Assembly (NCBI GenBank): GCA_963769585.1
Contig: CAVYMJ010000001.1
Coordinates: forward strand, 744,001-808,000
DNA length: 64,000 bases
Source: SSC3 sp963769585
GTDB taxonomy: Bacteria; Actinomycetota; Actinomycetes; Propionibacteriales; Nocardioidaceae
Direction: 5' to 3'
Position 1 is the stretch's first letter, and every line of letters begins with the position of its first letter. Positions 33,549 to 42,046 of this stretch are shown here, piece by piece. Both the position numbers and the translations under genes were made by a program. Below the pieces are notes generated by a model. The model searched no databases and was not told the DNA's origin. It saw only the letters and a list, made by a program, of their open reading frames with translations.

Positions 33549-35588
33549 TCAGCTCACTTCAGAGCCGTCACCATGCGGTGGCCAGGTCTTGGCGACCAGG
33601 GTCAGCACGTCGTAGGTCGCGACAGGCTGGTCCTCCTGGTTGGTCACCACGCAGTCCCAACGCACCTCGCCGTAGTCCGCGGTCGCGCGAGGGGTGATCT
33701 GCTTGACGGTGAGATGCACCTGGATGGTGTCGCCGGCCTTGACCGGGGTGAGGAACCGCAGGCTGTCGACGCCGAAGTTGGCCAGCACCGGCCCCGGGTT
33801 GGGCTCGACGAAGAGGCCGGCGGCCAATGAGACCACCAGGTAGCCGTGCGCGACGATGCCGCCGAAGAGGGGGTTGGCAGTGGCAGCCTCCGGGTCGGTG
33901 TGGGCGTAGAACGTGTCACCGGTGAACTCGGCGAAGTGGTCGATGTCCGCCAGGGTGACCGTGCGGGTCGGCGTCTCTACCGAGTCGCCGATCTTCATCT
34001 CGGCCAGGCTCTTGCGGAACGGGTGGGTGCTGTCGAGCGACCGCAGCGACCCCAGCGCCCAGCGGCCGGTGATGGCCGTCATCATGTCGGGCGAGGCCTG
34101 GATGGCGGTGCGCTGCATGTGGTGAAGCACGCCGCGTATGCCGCCGAGCTCCTCACCGCCACCGGCGCGGCCAGGCCCACCGTGCACCAGCATCGGCAGC
34201 GGCGAGCCGTGGCCGGTCGACTCGGGGGCGTCGTCGCGGTCCAGCACCAGGATCCGTCCGTGCCACGGTGCCAGCCCGAGGGTGACCTGACGGGCTACCC
34301 CCGGGTCATGGGTGACCAGCGAGCCCACCAGGGAGCCGCGGCCCCGCGCGGCAAGGGCGATCGCCTCATCCACGGTGTCGTAGCCGATCACGGTGCTGAC
34401 CGGCCCGAACGGCTCAACGTCGTGTGCCTCGGTTGCGCCCGCACGCGCGCGGAGCAGCACCGGCGCCATGAAGGCACCGCGTTCGTCGGCGACGACAGCC
34501 TCCGGGTCGCCGTACGCGATCTCGGCGGAGCTGCGCAGCGCCTCGACCGCTTTGCGGACCTCGTCGCGCTGGGCGAGGGAGGCAAGGGGGCCCATCCGTA
34601 CTTCCTCATCGGCCGGGTTGCCCACTGTCACGCGCGCGAGCCGCTCGGCGAGCGCGGAGACCACGGTGTCCTGCATGCCGGCAGGGACGATGGTCCTCCT
34701 GATAGCGGTGCACTTCTGACCGGCCTTGACGGTCATCTCGGTAACCACGCCCTTGACGAACAGGTCGAACTCCGGCGCGTCGGCGGTGACATCGGGACCG
34801 AGGATCGAGCAGTTCAACGAGTCCGCCTCGACCCCGAGCGTGACCCCGCCGTGCAGCACGGCTGAGTGAGTTCGCAGGATGCCGGCAGTGTGGGCCGACC
34901 CGGTGAACGCGACCGAGTCCTGAACGCTCAGCTCGTCGAGCAGCGAGCCTGCGCTGCCGCAGAGCAGCTGCAGCGATCCCTGCGGCAGGATGCCCGACTC
35001 GATGATCCGCCGCACCACGGCCTCGGTCAGGTAGGCCGTCTGCGAGGCCGGCTTCACGATCGTCGGAAGCCCAGCCAGGAACGCGGGGGCGAGCTTCTCG
35101 AGCATGCCCCAGACCGGGAAGTTGAAGGCGTTGATCTGGACAGCGACGCCGGGCCGCGACGTGTACAGGTGCTGACCCAGGAACCGGCCGCCGCGACCCA
35201 GCTGCTCCAGCGAGCCGTCCATCACGATCGTGTCGTTGGGCAGCTCCCGGGTGCCCTTGCTGGCATAGCTGAAGACCGTGCCGAAGCCGCCGTCGATGTC
35301 CACCATCGAGTCGGCGCGGGTGGCACCGGTCCTCAGCGAGAGCGCGTAGAGGGAGTCCTTCTCGGCGCCCAACTGCTTCCCGAGCGCCTTGAGCAGGCCG
35401 GCCCGCTCGTGGAAGGTCAGCTCTCGGATGGCAGGGCCCCCGACGTTTCGGGCGTGGTCGACCATGGCGGTCAGGTCCACACCGCGGCTCGAGATGCGGG
35501 TGACCTCCTCGCCGGTCGCGGCATCGAGCAGCGGCGCTCCCTCATCGTCAGCTCGGAACCACCTGCCTGCGGCGTAGCTCTCCAGCAC
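33549..35588 (-). CDS. paaZ: PaaZ: oxepin-CoA hydrolase / 3-oxo-5,6-dehydrosuberyl-CoA semialdehyde dehydrogenase
   Basis: A 679-residue bifunctional enzyme of phenylacetate degradation. The N-terminal aldehyde dehydrogenase domain (1-520) has the catalytic pair E254 and C293 (GQKCTAIRR), equal to E256/C295 of E. coli PaaZ. The C-terminal MaoC/hotdog hydratase domain (about 540-679) has the Asp-x4-His dyad in FTGDTFYAHTDPEAA. It opens the oxepin ring of the CoA intermediate and oxidises the aldehyde with NADP. GTG 35588. It is transcribed away from paaA; a near-perfect palindrome lies in the 93 bases between. Confidence 0.95.
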   Translation of the reverse strand: MLESYAAGRWFRADDEGAPLLDAATGEEVTRISSRGVDLTAMVDHARNVGGPAIRELTFHERAGLLKALGKQLGAEKDSLYALSLRTGATRADSMVDIDGGFGTVFSYASKGTRELPNDTIVMDGSLEQLGRGGRFLGQHLYTSRPGVAVQINAFNFPVWGMLEKLAPAFLAGLPTIVKPASQTAYLTEAVVRRIIESGILPQGSLQLLCGSAGSLLDELSVQDSVAFTGSAHTAGILRTHSAVLHGGVTLGVEADSLNCSILGPDVTADAPEFDLFVKGVVTEMTVKAGQKCTAIRRTIVPAGMQDTVVSALAERLARVTVGNPADEEVRMGPLASLAQRDEVRKAVEALRSSAEIAYGDPEAVVADERGAFMAPVLLRARAGATEAHDVEPFGPVSTVIGYDTVDEAIALAARGRGSLVGSLVTHDPGVARQVTLGLAPWHGRILVLDRDDAPESTGHGSPLPMLVHGGPGRAGGGEELGGIRGVLHHMQRTAIQASPDMMTAITGRWALGSLRSLDSTHPFRKSLAEMKIGDSVETPTRTVTLADIDHFAEFTGDTFYAHTDPEAATANPLFGGIVAHGYLVVSLAAGLFVEPNPGPVLANFGVDSLRFLTPVKAGDTIQVHLTVKQITPRATADYGEVRWDCVVTNQEDQPVATYDVLTLVAKTWPPHGDGSEVS

Positions 35589-35645
35589 GGTCGCTTCCCT
35601 TCGTTGTCCGGTTCGTTGCCCGGTCCACGTTCCCGTGTCAGACTA

Positions 35646-35667
35646 TTACTGACCGAACGGTCTGTAA
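35646..35667. promoter_or_regulatory. Palindromic operator in the paaZ-paaA divergent promoter
   Basis: Half-sites TTACTGACCG and CGGTCTGTAA around a central AA make a 22-base palindrome with a single mismatched pair. GACCG-N2-CGGTC is the kind of site bound by TetR-type PaaR repressors. A TetR gene closes the paa cluster (39740-40327), making it the natural candidate for this site. Confidence 0.65.
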
Positions 35668-35681
35668 ATCCTGGAGGTGGC

Positions 35682-36632
35682 ATGGAGCAGGAGCTGCTGC
35701 TCGCCGAGCTAGAGGCGCAGTTCGAGGCGACCATCGCCCGCAACGACCGCATCGAGCCGCGCGACTGGATGCCGGAGGGCTACCGCAAGACACTGGTGAG
35801 GCAGATCGCTCAGCACGCCCACTCCGAGATCATCGGGATGCAGCCCGAAGGGAACTGGCTGGGCCGGGCCCCGTCGCTGCGCCGCAAGGCGATCCTGCTG
35901 GCCAAGGTCCAGGACGAGGCCGGCCACGGCCTCTACCTCTACTCGGCCTGCGAGACGCTGGGGGTGTCACGTCAGGAGCTGACCCTTCGGTTGATCGAAG
36001 GGACGCAGAAGTACTCCTCGATCTTCAACTACCCAACGCTCTCGTACGCCGACGTGGGCACCATCGGCTGGCTGGTCGACGGTGCGGCCATCTGCAACCA
36101 GGTGCCACTGTGCCGTACGTCGTTCGGGCCCTACGGCCGCTCGATGATCCGGATCTGCAAAGAGGAGTCGTTCCACCAGCGTCAGGGCTTCGAGCTGCTC
36201 GCCACGATGATGCGCGGGACCGACGAGCAGCGGGCCATGGTCCAGGAGTCGGTGGACCGGTTCTGGTGGCCGGCGCTGATGATGTTCGGCCCGCCCGACG
36301 AGGCCTCCACCAACAGCGAGCAGTCGATGGCGTGGGGGATCAAGCGCAACACCAACGACGAGCTGCGTCAGCGCATGGTCGACATGACGGTTCCCCAAGC
36401 AGAGGCGCTCGGGGTGACTCTCCCCGACCCGGAGATCGCGTGGAACCAGGAACGCCAGTCCTACGACTTCGGCACTCCGGACTGGGAGGAGTTCTGGCAG
36501 GTGGTCAAGGGCAACGGGCCGTGCAGCAAGCAGCGCATCGCGCACCGGAAGCAGGCACACGACGAGGGAGCCTGGGTCCGCGAGGCTGCGCTCTCCTTCG
36601 CCGCGAGAGGAGTCGACGATGATCGAGCCTGA
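35682..36632 (+). CDS. paaA: Phenylacetyl-CoA epoxidase subunit PaaA
   Basis: A 316-residue catalytic subunit of the phenylacetyl-CoA 1,2-epoxidase, a di-iron ferritin-like oxygenase. Iron-binding motifs are visible as KVQDEAGHGLYLYSACE and CKEESFHQRQGFE, both in E-x2-H form. It adds oxygen to the ring of phenylacetyl-CoA. ATG 35682 has a strong GGAGGTGG site; a longer frame to 34866 runs through the paaZ gene and is an artefact. First gene of paaABCDE-paaI. Confidence 0.97.
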   Translation: MEQELLLAELEAQFEATIARNDRIEPRDWMPEGYRKTLVRQIAQHAHSEIIGMQPEGNWLGRAPSLRRKAILLAKVQDEAGHGLYLYSACETLGVSRQELTLRLIEGTQKYSSIFNYPTLSYADVGTIGWLVDGAAICNQVPLCRTSFGPYGRSMIRICKEESFHQRQGFELLATMMRGTDEQRAMVQESVDRFWWPALMMFGPPDEASTNSEQSMAWGIKRNTNDELRQRMVDMTVPQAEALGVTLPDPEIAWNQERQSYDFGTPDWEEFWQVVKGNGPCSKQRIAHRKQAHDEGAWVREAALSFAARGVDDDRA

Positions 36633-36906
36633 GTGGCCGCTGTACGAGGTTTTCGTCCGCGGCAAGCGCGGTCTCAACCATGTGCACGTCGGCTCGCTGC
36701 ATGCGGCCGACGACGAGATGGCGCTGCTGCACGCACGTGACGTCTACACGCGCCGCAACGAGGGCGTCAGCATCTGGGTGGTGCGGTCCAGCCAGATCAC
36801 CGCGTCGAGCCCGGACGAGAAGGACCCGCTGTTCGCGCCGTCGGGGGACAAGGTCTACCGGCACCCGACGTTCTACGAGATCCCCGACAACGTCCCCCAC
36901 ATGTGA
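36619..36906 (+). CDS. paaB: Phenylacetyl-CoA epoxidase subunit PaaB
   Basis: A 95-residue subunit that bridges the PaaAC dimers. It has the family pattern EWPLYEVFVRGKRGLNHVHVGS and HARDVYTRRNEGVSIWVV. It overlaps the end of paaA by 14 bases. Confidence 0.95.
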   Translation: MIEPEWPLYEVFVRGKRGLNHVHVGSLHAADDEMALLHARDVYTRRNEGVSIWVVRSSQITASSPDEKDPLFAPSGDKVYRHPTFYEIPDNVPHM

Positions 36907-36914
36907 GAGCAGTG

Positions 36915-37811
36915 ATGACCGACCACGACTCTGTGTACGACGGCCTGCTGGTCAACGACGCCCACTGGGCGTTCGGCACCGACTTCGAGGACCCGCTCGC
37001 CGGCGTGGACACGACGATTCCGGAGGGTGTCGACGGGCACGACCTCGCGACGTACTGCCTGATGCTCGGCGACGATGCGCTCGTGCTGTGCCAGCGACTG
37101 ACCGAATGGTGCAGCCGCGCACCTGACCTGGAGGAGGACATCGCGCTCTCCAACATCGCGCTCGACCTGCTCGGCCAGGCCAGACTGTTGCTCGCACGCG
37201 CGGCGGCAGCAGACCCTTCGGTGGTCCCGATGCTGCCCGAGGGCTCGCCGGTGCCACCAGAGGACGCACTGGCCTTCTTCCGAGGAAGCCAGGAGTTTCG
37301 CAACGTGCGGCTGGTGGAGGTGCCGAACGGTGACTTCGCGGAGACCATCTGCCGGCTGCTGGTCTTCTCGACCTTCCGGCTGGCGATCTTCCAGCGGCTG
37401 GTAGCCGGGCCGGACGCCGTGCTGGCCGCGGTCGCGGCCAAGGGCGTGAAGGAGCTGACCTACCACCGCGACTTCGCCGCGCGCTGGTTCCTGACTCTGG
37501 CCCGGGGCACCGACGAGTCCCGCAGTCGGGTGCAGTACGGACTCGAGCAGGTCTGGCCGCTGAAGGCCGAGCTGTTCCAGGCCCACGCCGTCGAGGCGTC
37601 CGTGGGCGTTGACCCGGCCACGGTGGCTGCCGAGGTCGACGTCGTCCTCGAACAGGTCTTCGCGATGAGCGACGTCGAACGACCCGACGTCCTCCCGCTG
37701 GCCGGCGTACGGCATCGCAAGGGACGCGACGGGATGCACACCGAAGCGCTCAGCCTGCTGCTCGCCGAGATGCAGGTTGTAGCCCGCGAACATCCGATGG
37801 GGGTGTGGTGA
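36915..37811 (+). CDS. paaC: Phenylacetyl-CoA epoxidase subunit PaaC
   Basis: A 298-residue structural, ferritin-fold subunit. Typical stretches are DIALSNIALDLLGQARLLLARA and AFFRGSQEFRNVRLVEVPNGDFA. It stabilises the PaaA active site and lacks a full set of iron ligands in characterised members. I chose ATG 36915; an in-frame GTG at 36903 overlapping the paaB stop is also possible and would add four residues. Its TGA shares an A with the paaD ATG. Confidence 0.93.
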   Translation: MTDHDSVYDGLLVNDAHWAFGTDFEDPLAGVDTTIPEGVDGHDLATYCLMLGDDALVLCQRLTEWCSRAPDLEEDIALSNIALDLLGQARLLLARAAAADPSVVPMLPEGSPVPPEDALAFFRGSQEFRNVRLVEVPNGDFAETICRLLVFSTFRLAIFQRLVAGPDAVLAAVAAKGVKELTYHRDFAARWFLTLARGTDESRSRVQYGLEQVWPLKAELFQAHAVEASVGVDPATVAAEVDVVLEQVFAMSDVERPDVLPLAGVRHRKGRDGMHTEALSLLLAEMQVVAREHPMGVW

Positions 37812-38314
37812 TGGCGCTGGAGACTTCGCTGGACCAGGCCCGCGCAGTGGCGGCCTCGGTCACCGACCCGGAGCTGCCGATGCTGACCCTGGAGGATCTG
37901 GGCGTCCTCCGCGACGTGTCCTACGACGAGAACGGCTGCCTGGTCGTCGCACTGGCCCCGACCTACTCAGGCTGCCCGGCGATGGCCACGATGCGTGACG
38001 ACGTGGTGCGGTCGCTGAACCTCGAGGGCTTCCAGGACGTGGCCGTGCGGGTCAGTCTCAGCCCGCCGTGGACCAGCGACTGGATCACCGACCGCGGCCG
38101 CAAGCTACTGGCCAGCCACGGCATCTCCCCGCCGGGCCCGGCCTCGAGCAAGACGACCATGCTCTCGCTGGCACCGACCCGACGATCCCTCACCTGTCCA
38201 CGCTGCTGCTCCCACGAAGTCCGGCTGACCAGCGAGTTCGGCAGTACGGCGTGCAAGGCGATGTACCGCTGCGCGTCCTGCCTCGAGCCCTTCGACCACA
38301 TCAAGGAGATCTAG
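37811..38314 (+). CDS. paaD: PaaD, DUF59 maturation protein of the epoxidase
   Basis: 167 residues. The N-terminal DUF59/MIP18 domain has DPELPMLTLEDLGVLRDVSY and the conserved Cys in APTYSGCPAM; the C-terminal zinc-ribbon pairs CPRC and CASC (about residues 129-160). It is thought to help assemble the iron or Fe-S centre of the epoxidase complex. ATG 37811 overlaps the paaC stop (TGATG). Confidence 0.93.
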   Translation: MALETSLDQARAVAASVTDPELPMLTLEDLGVLRDVSYDENGCLVVALAPTYSGCPAMATMRDDVVRSLNLEGFQDVAVRVSLSPPWTSDWITDRGRKLLASHGISPPGPASSKTTMLSLAPTRRSLTCPRCCSHEVRLTSEFGSTACKAMYRCASCLEPFDHIKEI

Positions 38315-38316
38315 GC

Positions 38317-39366
38317 GTGCGGTTCCACAGCCTCACCGTCGCTGATGTCGAGTCGCTCACCGAGGACTCCGCAGCCGTCACCTTCGATGTCCCCGACGAT
38401 CTCCGGGACGAGTTCGCCTTCGAGGCGGGACAGTCGCTGACCCTGCGGCGGTTCGTCGACGGGGTCGAGCACCGTCGGAGCTACTCCATCTGCGCGCCCG
38501 CTGGCGAGCGGCCGCGCATCGGCGTACGTGAGATCCCCGACGGTCTCTTCTCGCGGTGGCTGGTGCACGAGGTGCAACCTGGCGCGGTCATCGACGTACA
38601 GACGCCGAGCGGGAGCTTCCGGGCCGACCCCGCTGCTGGAGGCCGGCACCTGTGCATCGCAGCCGGCTCGGGGATCACCCCGATGCTCTCCGTCGCCTCC
38701 TCCGTGCTGCGCAACCCAGCGGTCGAGGTCACCCTGCTCTACGGCAACCGGACGACCAGCACGGTGATGTTCGCCGAGGAGCTGGCCGACCTGAAGAACC
38801 GCTACGGTGCCCGGTTCGACCTGATGCACGTTCTCTCGAGGGAGCCGCGCGACGTCGAGCTCTTCTCCGGCCGGCTAGAGGGCGAGAAGCTTCGGACCAT
38901 CCTCACCACGCTGGTGCCCTTGGCGGCGGTCGACCACGTGTGGCTTTGCGGGCCTTTCGCGATGATCGCCGACGCCCGGGAGGTTCTGGCCGAGCTCGGG
39001 GTTCCAGCGACCAAGGTGCACTTCGAGCTCTTCTACGTCGACGAGCCACCCCCGCAGCTGCGACATGCCGAGAGGGTGGTCGAAGGAGTGACCAGCGAGG
39101 TGACGGTCATCCTGGACGGGCGCAGCACCACGACGCCCATGCCGCGCGGACAGACGATTCTCGACTCGGCGCAGCAGACCCGCACCGACGTGCCCTTTGC
39201 CTGCAAGGGCGGGGTCTGCGGGACCTGCCGCGCAAAGCTGTGCGAGGGCGAGGTCGACATGGTGCGCAACTACGCCCTCGAGGACGACGAGCTGACGCGT
39301 GGCTTCGTGCTGACCTGCCAGTCGTACCCGGTCAGCGAGGCCGTCACGGTGGACTTCGACGCATGA
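38317..39366 (+). CDS. paaE: Phenylacetyl-CoA epoxidase reductase subunit PaaE
   Basis: A 349-residue electron-transfer subunit: FAD-binding domain (RRSYSIC), NAD(P)H-binding domain (GSGITPMLSVASSVL) and a C-terminal plant-type [2Fe-2S] ferredoxin with CKGGVCGTCRAKLCEG and a later Cys in VLTCQSYP. It passes electrons from NADPH to the PaaA di-iron site. The GTG at 38317 has AAGGAGA in the end of paaD; a longer frame is read-through of paaD. It is also called PaaK in some nomenclatures. Confidence 0.95.
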   Translation: MRFHSLTVADVESLTEDSAAVTFDVPDDLRDEFAFEAGQSLTLRRFVDGVEHRRSYSICAPAGERPRIGVREIPDGLFSRWLVHEVQPGAVIDVQTPSGSFRADPAAGGRHLCIAAGSGITPMLSVASSVLRNPAVEVTLLYGNRTTSTVMFAEELADLKNRYGARFDLMHVLSREPRDVELFSGRLEGEKLRTILTTLVPLAAVDHVWLCGPFAMIADAREVLAELGVPATKVHFELFYVDEPPPQLRHAERVVEGVTSEVTVILDGRSTTTPMPRGQTILDSAQQTRTDVPFACKGGVCGTCRAKLCEGEVDMVRNYALEDDELTRGFVLTCQSYPVSEAVTVDFDA

Positions 39367-39743
39367 GCGCCGTCGAGCAGATGTGGTCGACCGACCGGGC
39401 CAGCAAGGCGCTCGGCATGACCCTCGAGTACGTCGCGGAGGGAGAGGCGAGGGTGTCGATGCTGGTCCGCGACGACATGGTCAACGGGCACGACCTCTGC
39501 CATGGCGGCCTGATCGCCTCGCTGGCCGACAGCACCTTCGCGGTGGCGTGCAACTCGCGTGGCGTGAAAACGGTGGCAGCGGGCTTCGAGATCACCCTGG
39601 TCCGGCCCGCCCGGGCCGGTGACCGCCTTGTCGCGACGGGAACCGAGCGCAGCCTGACCGGCCGCTCCGGGATCTACGACGTGACGGTGCGCCGCGGGGA
39701 CGAGGTGGTCGCGGAGTTCCGCGGCCGGAGCCGAGCCGTCTAG
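39363..39743 (+). CDS. paaI: Acyl-CoA thioesterase PaaI
   Basis: A 126-residue single hotdog-fold thioesterase with the family motif NGHDLCHGGLIASLADSTFAV. It releases CoA from ring-hydroxylated or dead-end phenylacetyl-CoA intermediates, protecting the CoA pool. ATG 39363 overlaps the paaE stop as ATGA, so it is coupled; its own end overlaps the convergent regulator gene by 4 bases. Confidence 0.93.
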   Translation: MSAVEQMWSTDRASKALGMTLEYVAEGEARVSMLVRDDMVNGHDLCHGGLIASLADSTFAVACNSRGVKTVAAGFEITLVRPARAGDRLVATGTERSLTGRSGIYDVTVRRGDEVVAEFRGRSRAV

Positions 39744-40327
39744 CGTCGGAGACCGTCGAGCGCGAGCGTGGTGATCGCGTCGGCGAGCGTCTCCGCGTCG
39801 TACCGACCCTCGGGGCGCACCCACTCGATCAACGAGTTCACCATCCCGAAGAGCAGCTTGCTGATCAGGTCGGCCGGCACGTCGTCGCGCAGGGCCCCCT
39901 CGGTCACGGCGGCCGTCACCAACGTGGCCAGCTTGTCGTCGATCTCCCTGCGGCGCCGCAGCGCGTCGAGCTCGACCTCGCTGTTGCCGTGCACCCGCAG
40001 GAGCAGGGTCACCGCCGGCAGGTGGTCGACCAGCACCTGGACGCTCGCCCGCACGGCGGCCCGCAGCCGGTCGTAGGCAGACTCGCCGTGTGCCTCGTCG
40101 AGCCCCTGGCTCAGACCGTCCAGCGCTTCGTCCAGCGCCTGCTTGAGCAGGTGCTCCTTGCTGGGGACGTGGTGGTAGATCGCGGACTTGGAGAACCCGA
40201 GCTCGCGGGCGAGGTCGCCCATGCTGGTGCCGTCGTACCCCTGTCTGTTGAAGAGGTCGACCGCGCGCCGCAGCACCGTCTCCTGGTCGTAGCCGGGTCG
40301 ACCACGCCGGGCGGGCGTCTGGCTCAT
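39740..40327 (-). CDS. TetR-family repressor, probable PaaR
   Basis: A 195-residue TetR protein: N-terminal HTH (LFNRQGYDGTSMGDLARELG, then FSKSAIYHHVPSKEHLL) and an all-helical ligand domain. Placed at the end of the paa cluster and facing paaI, it is probably the repressor released by phenylacetyl-CoA; the palindrome at 35646-35667 fits a TetR dimer. This is inferred from location, as the sequence alone does not distinguish it from other TetR proteins. Confidence 0.85.
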   Translation of the reverse strand: MSQTPARRGRPGYDQETVLRRAVDLFNRQGYDGTSMGDLARELGFSKSAIYHHVPSKEHLLKQALDEALDGLSQGLDEAHGESAYDRLRAAVRASVQVLVDHLPAVTLLLRVHGNSEVELDALRRRREIDDKLATLVTAAVTEGALRDDVPADLISKLLFGMVNSLIEWVRPEGRYDAETLADAITTLALDGLRR

Positions 40328-40377
40328 GAGCCGTACTCTCGCACAGGACGCTGGGGTGTGCGTGATGCAATGGGGGC

Positions 40378-41532
40378 ATGAGTCAGCAGGGTTTGTCCCG
40401 TCCGAGCCAGGTCACCGTCGCCGGTGGACTGGGGGTTGCGGGCGCCCTGATCTTCGTCCTCGCGCTCTTCGACGCGATGTCCGCCACGCGCACCGTCGGC
40501 GCGCAGAACGCGGTTGCAGAGATGCTCGCCTCGCCGCCGTACGACGGCCTGGGGGTGACCGTCGACGAGATGCTCGGCTTCATCCGCGTCGCCCTGATGG
40601 TGATGGGCGCGGTAGCCGCAGTGGCGTTCGTCTTCGCCTTCTACCTCTTCCGGCGGCACAACGGCGCCCGGATCGGCTTCACGGTCTCCGCAGTCGTCCT
40701 CTTCCCCGGCCTGCTCGGCACGATGGGTCTCGGCTTCGCAACGATCATGATCTCGATCGCCGCCATCGGGCTGTGGTCGGAGCCGGCCCGGGACTGGTTC
40801 GCCGGCCGGCCCCCTCGCTCCAAGCCGGCGCATCGCGAGCCGCGTCACCAGGCTCGAGCAAGCGTCCCGGTCTCTTCTCAGGATCAGCCGCCACCATCGC
40901 CCTACCCGTTCGGGGCACCGATGCCTCCCGGTGCACCGCAGGGACCGGCGGCAGGCCCGGCGGCCCCGCCGTACGCACCTGTGCCGAGCGACTGGCCGGC
41001 TCACCAGGGGGCATACCCCCCGCCGGGAGTGCCCGACGCGGACAAGCGCCCCGGATCGGTGGTCTGGGCGGTGGTGCTGACCTGGGTCTTCGCCTCGCTG
41101 ACGACGGGCTTGATGGCAGTGGTCCTGGTGCTGCTGGCTGGTTCCCAGGCGAAGTTCGAAGAGCGGGTCCAGCGCGAGATCGACGGCGACGCGACCCTAC
41201 GCGACCTCGGAGTGACCGCCGACCAGCTGATGACCTACGTGTGGGCGACCTGCATCGTGCTCCTGCTCTGGTCGGTCGCTGCGGTGGTGATCGCCGTCTT
41301 CGCCTACCGCCGCGCAAACTGGGCACGCATTCTGCTGGCCGTGTCGGCTCTGGGGGCAGCGGTGGTCAGCCTGCTGGGGATCCTGACCGTGGTCGCGATC
41401 GGCACGCTCATCCCCGCCGTCGTGGTGGTGTTCCTGCTGTTCGGCCGCAGTGCCAGCGCGTGGTACGGGCGAAGGCCCCAGCACCCCACAGCCCCGTACT
41501 CGCCCCCACCCGGCCGTAACCAGCCCTGGTAG
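40378..41532 (+). CDS. Multi-span membrane protein with Pro-rich loop, unknown function
   Basis: 384 residues. Six or so membrane segments fall in two groups: residues about 15-35, 65-90, 100-125, and then 222-250, 287-308, 320-365. Between them (about 140-220) lies a Pro/Ala/Gln-rich, probably cytosolic or exposed linker (QPPPSPYPFGAPMPPGAPQG). A second short Pro-rich tail closes it (TAPYSPPPGRNQPW). No enzyme or transporter motif is seen and I do not recognise the family. The linker resembles those of other actinobacterial membrane proteins thought to form disordered scaffolds. Confidence 0.65.
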   Translation: MSQQGLSRPSQVTVAGGLGVAGALIFVLALFDAMSATRTVGAQNAVAEMLASPPYDGLGVTVDEMLGFIRVALMVMGAVAAVAFVFAFYLFRRHNGARIGFTVSAVVLFPGLLGTMGLGFATIMISIAAIGLWSEPARDWFAGRPPRSKPAHREPRHQARASVPVSSQDQPPPSPYPFGAPMPPGAPQGPAAGPAAPPYAPVPSDWPAHQGAYPPPGVPDADKRPGSVVWAVVLTWVFASLTTGLMAVVLVLLAGSQAKFEERVQREIDGDATLRDLGVTADQLMTYVWATCIVLLLWSVAAVVIAVFAYRRANWARILLAVSALGAAVVSLLGILTVVAIGTLIPAVVVVFLLFGRSASAWYGRRPQHPTAPYSPPPGRNQPW

Positions 41533-41662
41533 GCACGCGGCGGGACGACGTAGAGGCCGAGCCCTCGGGCCGCAGGACCGCCGTCGTGGGCGACCCCGTG
41601 GACCAAGCGCGTCCGGAACGCTGCTGGGACTCCCGACCGTGGTCGCAGACCTCGAGCAGGAT

Positions 41663-42046
41663 CTATCGGCCCGTGCGTTCCAGCAGGGCAGCCACCCGCT
41701 CGCGCAGCTCTGTCGGCCCGAACGGCTTGGTCAGGTAGCCGTCGGCACCCGCCTCCAGGGCGGCGTCCATCACAGCCCCGCTGCCGAGCCCGCTGACCAG
41801 GAGGATCGGGACGTCGGCGAGGGTCGGGTCCGCGCGCAGCGCCCGGGTCACCCCGACCCCATCCAGTCCCGGAAGCCGAAGATCGAGGAGGATGACGTCG
41901 GGGCGCTGGGAAGCAGCGGTGGGCAGCACCTCGTTGCCGTTGCTGACGGAGACGACCCGTACGCCGTTCTGCTCCAGCATGATCGCGACCAGGTGCCGCA
42001 GGTCGGCGTCGTCCTCGGCCAGGAGCACCAGCGACTGTGCCCTCAA
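41663..42046 (-). CDS. Receiver-only response regulator
   Basis: A 127-residue CheY-like receiver: acidic pair EDD near residue 11, phospho-acceptor Asp in DVILLDLRLPGLDG, conserved Ser/Thr in ILLVSGLG and Lys in LTKPFG. It has no output domain. The TTG at 42046 overlaps the stop of the upstream regulator (TTGA, 42043-42046), so it is translated from the same mRNA with tight coupling. It may take phosphate from the DHp helices of the upstream protein (inference). Confidence 0.88.
   Translation of the reverse strand: MRAQSLVLLAEDDADLRHLVAIMLEQNGVRVVSVSNGNEVLPTAASQRPDVILLDLRLPGLDGVGVTRALRADPTLADVPILLVSGLGSGAVMDAALEAGADGYLTKPFGPTELRERVAALLERTGR

Noticed and set aside
34866..35681. An N-terminal extension of PaaA of about 270 codons
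   Set aside because: It is antisense to paaZ. The true start has a strong GGAGGTGG site at ATG 35682.
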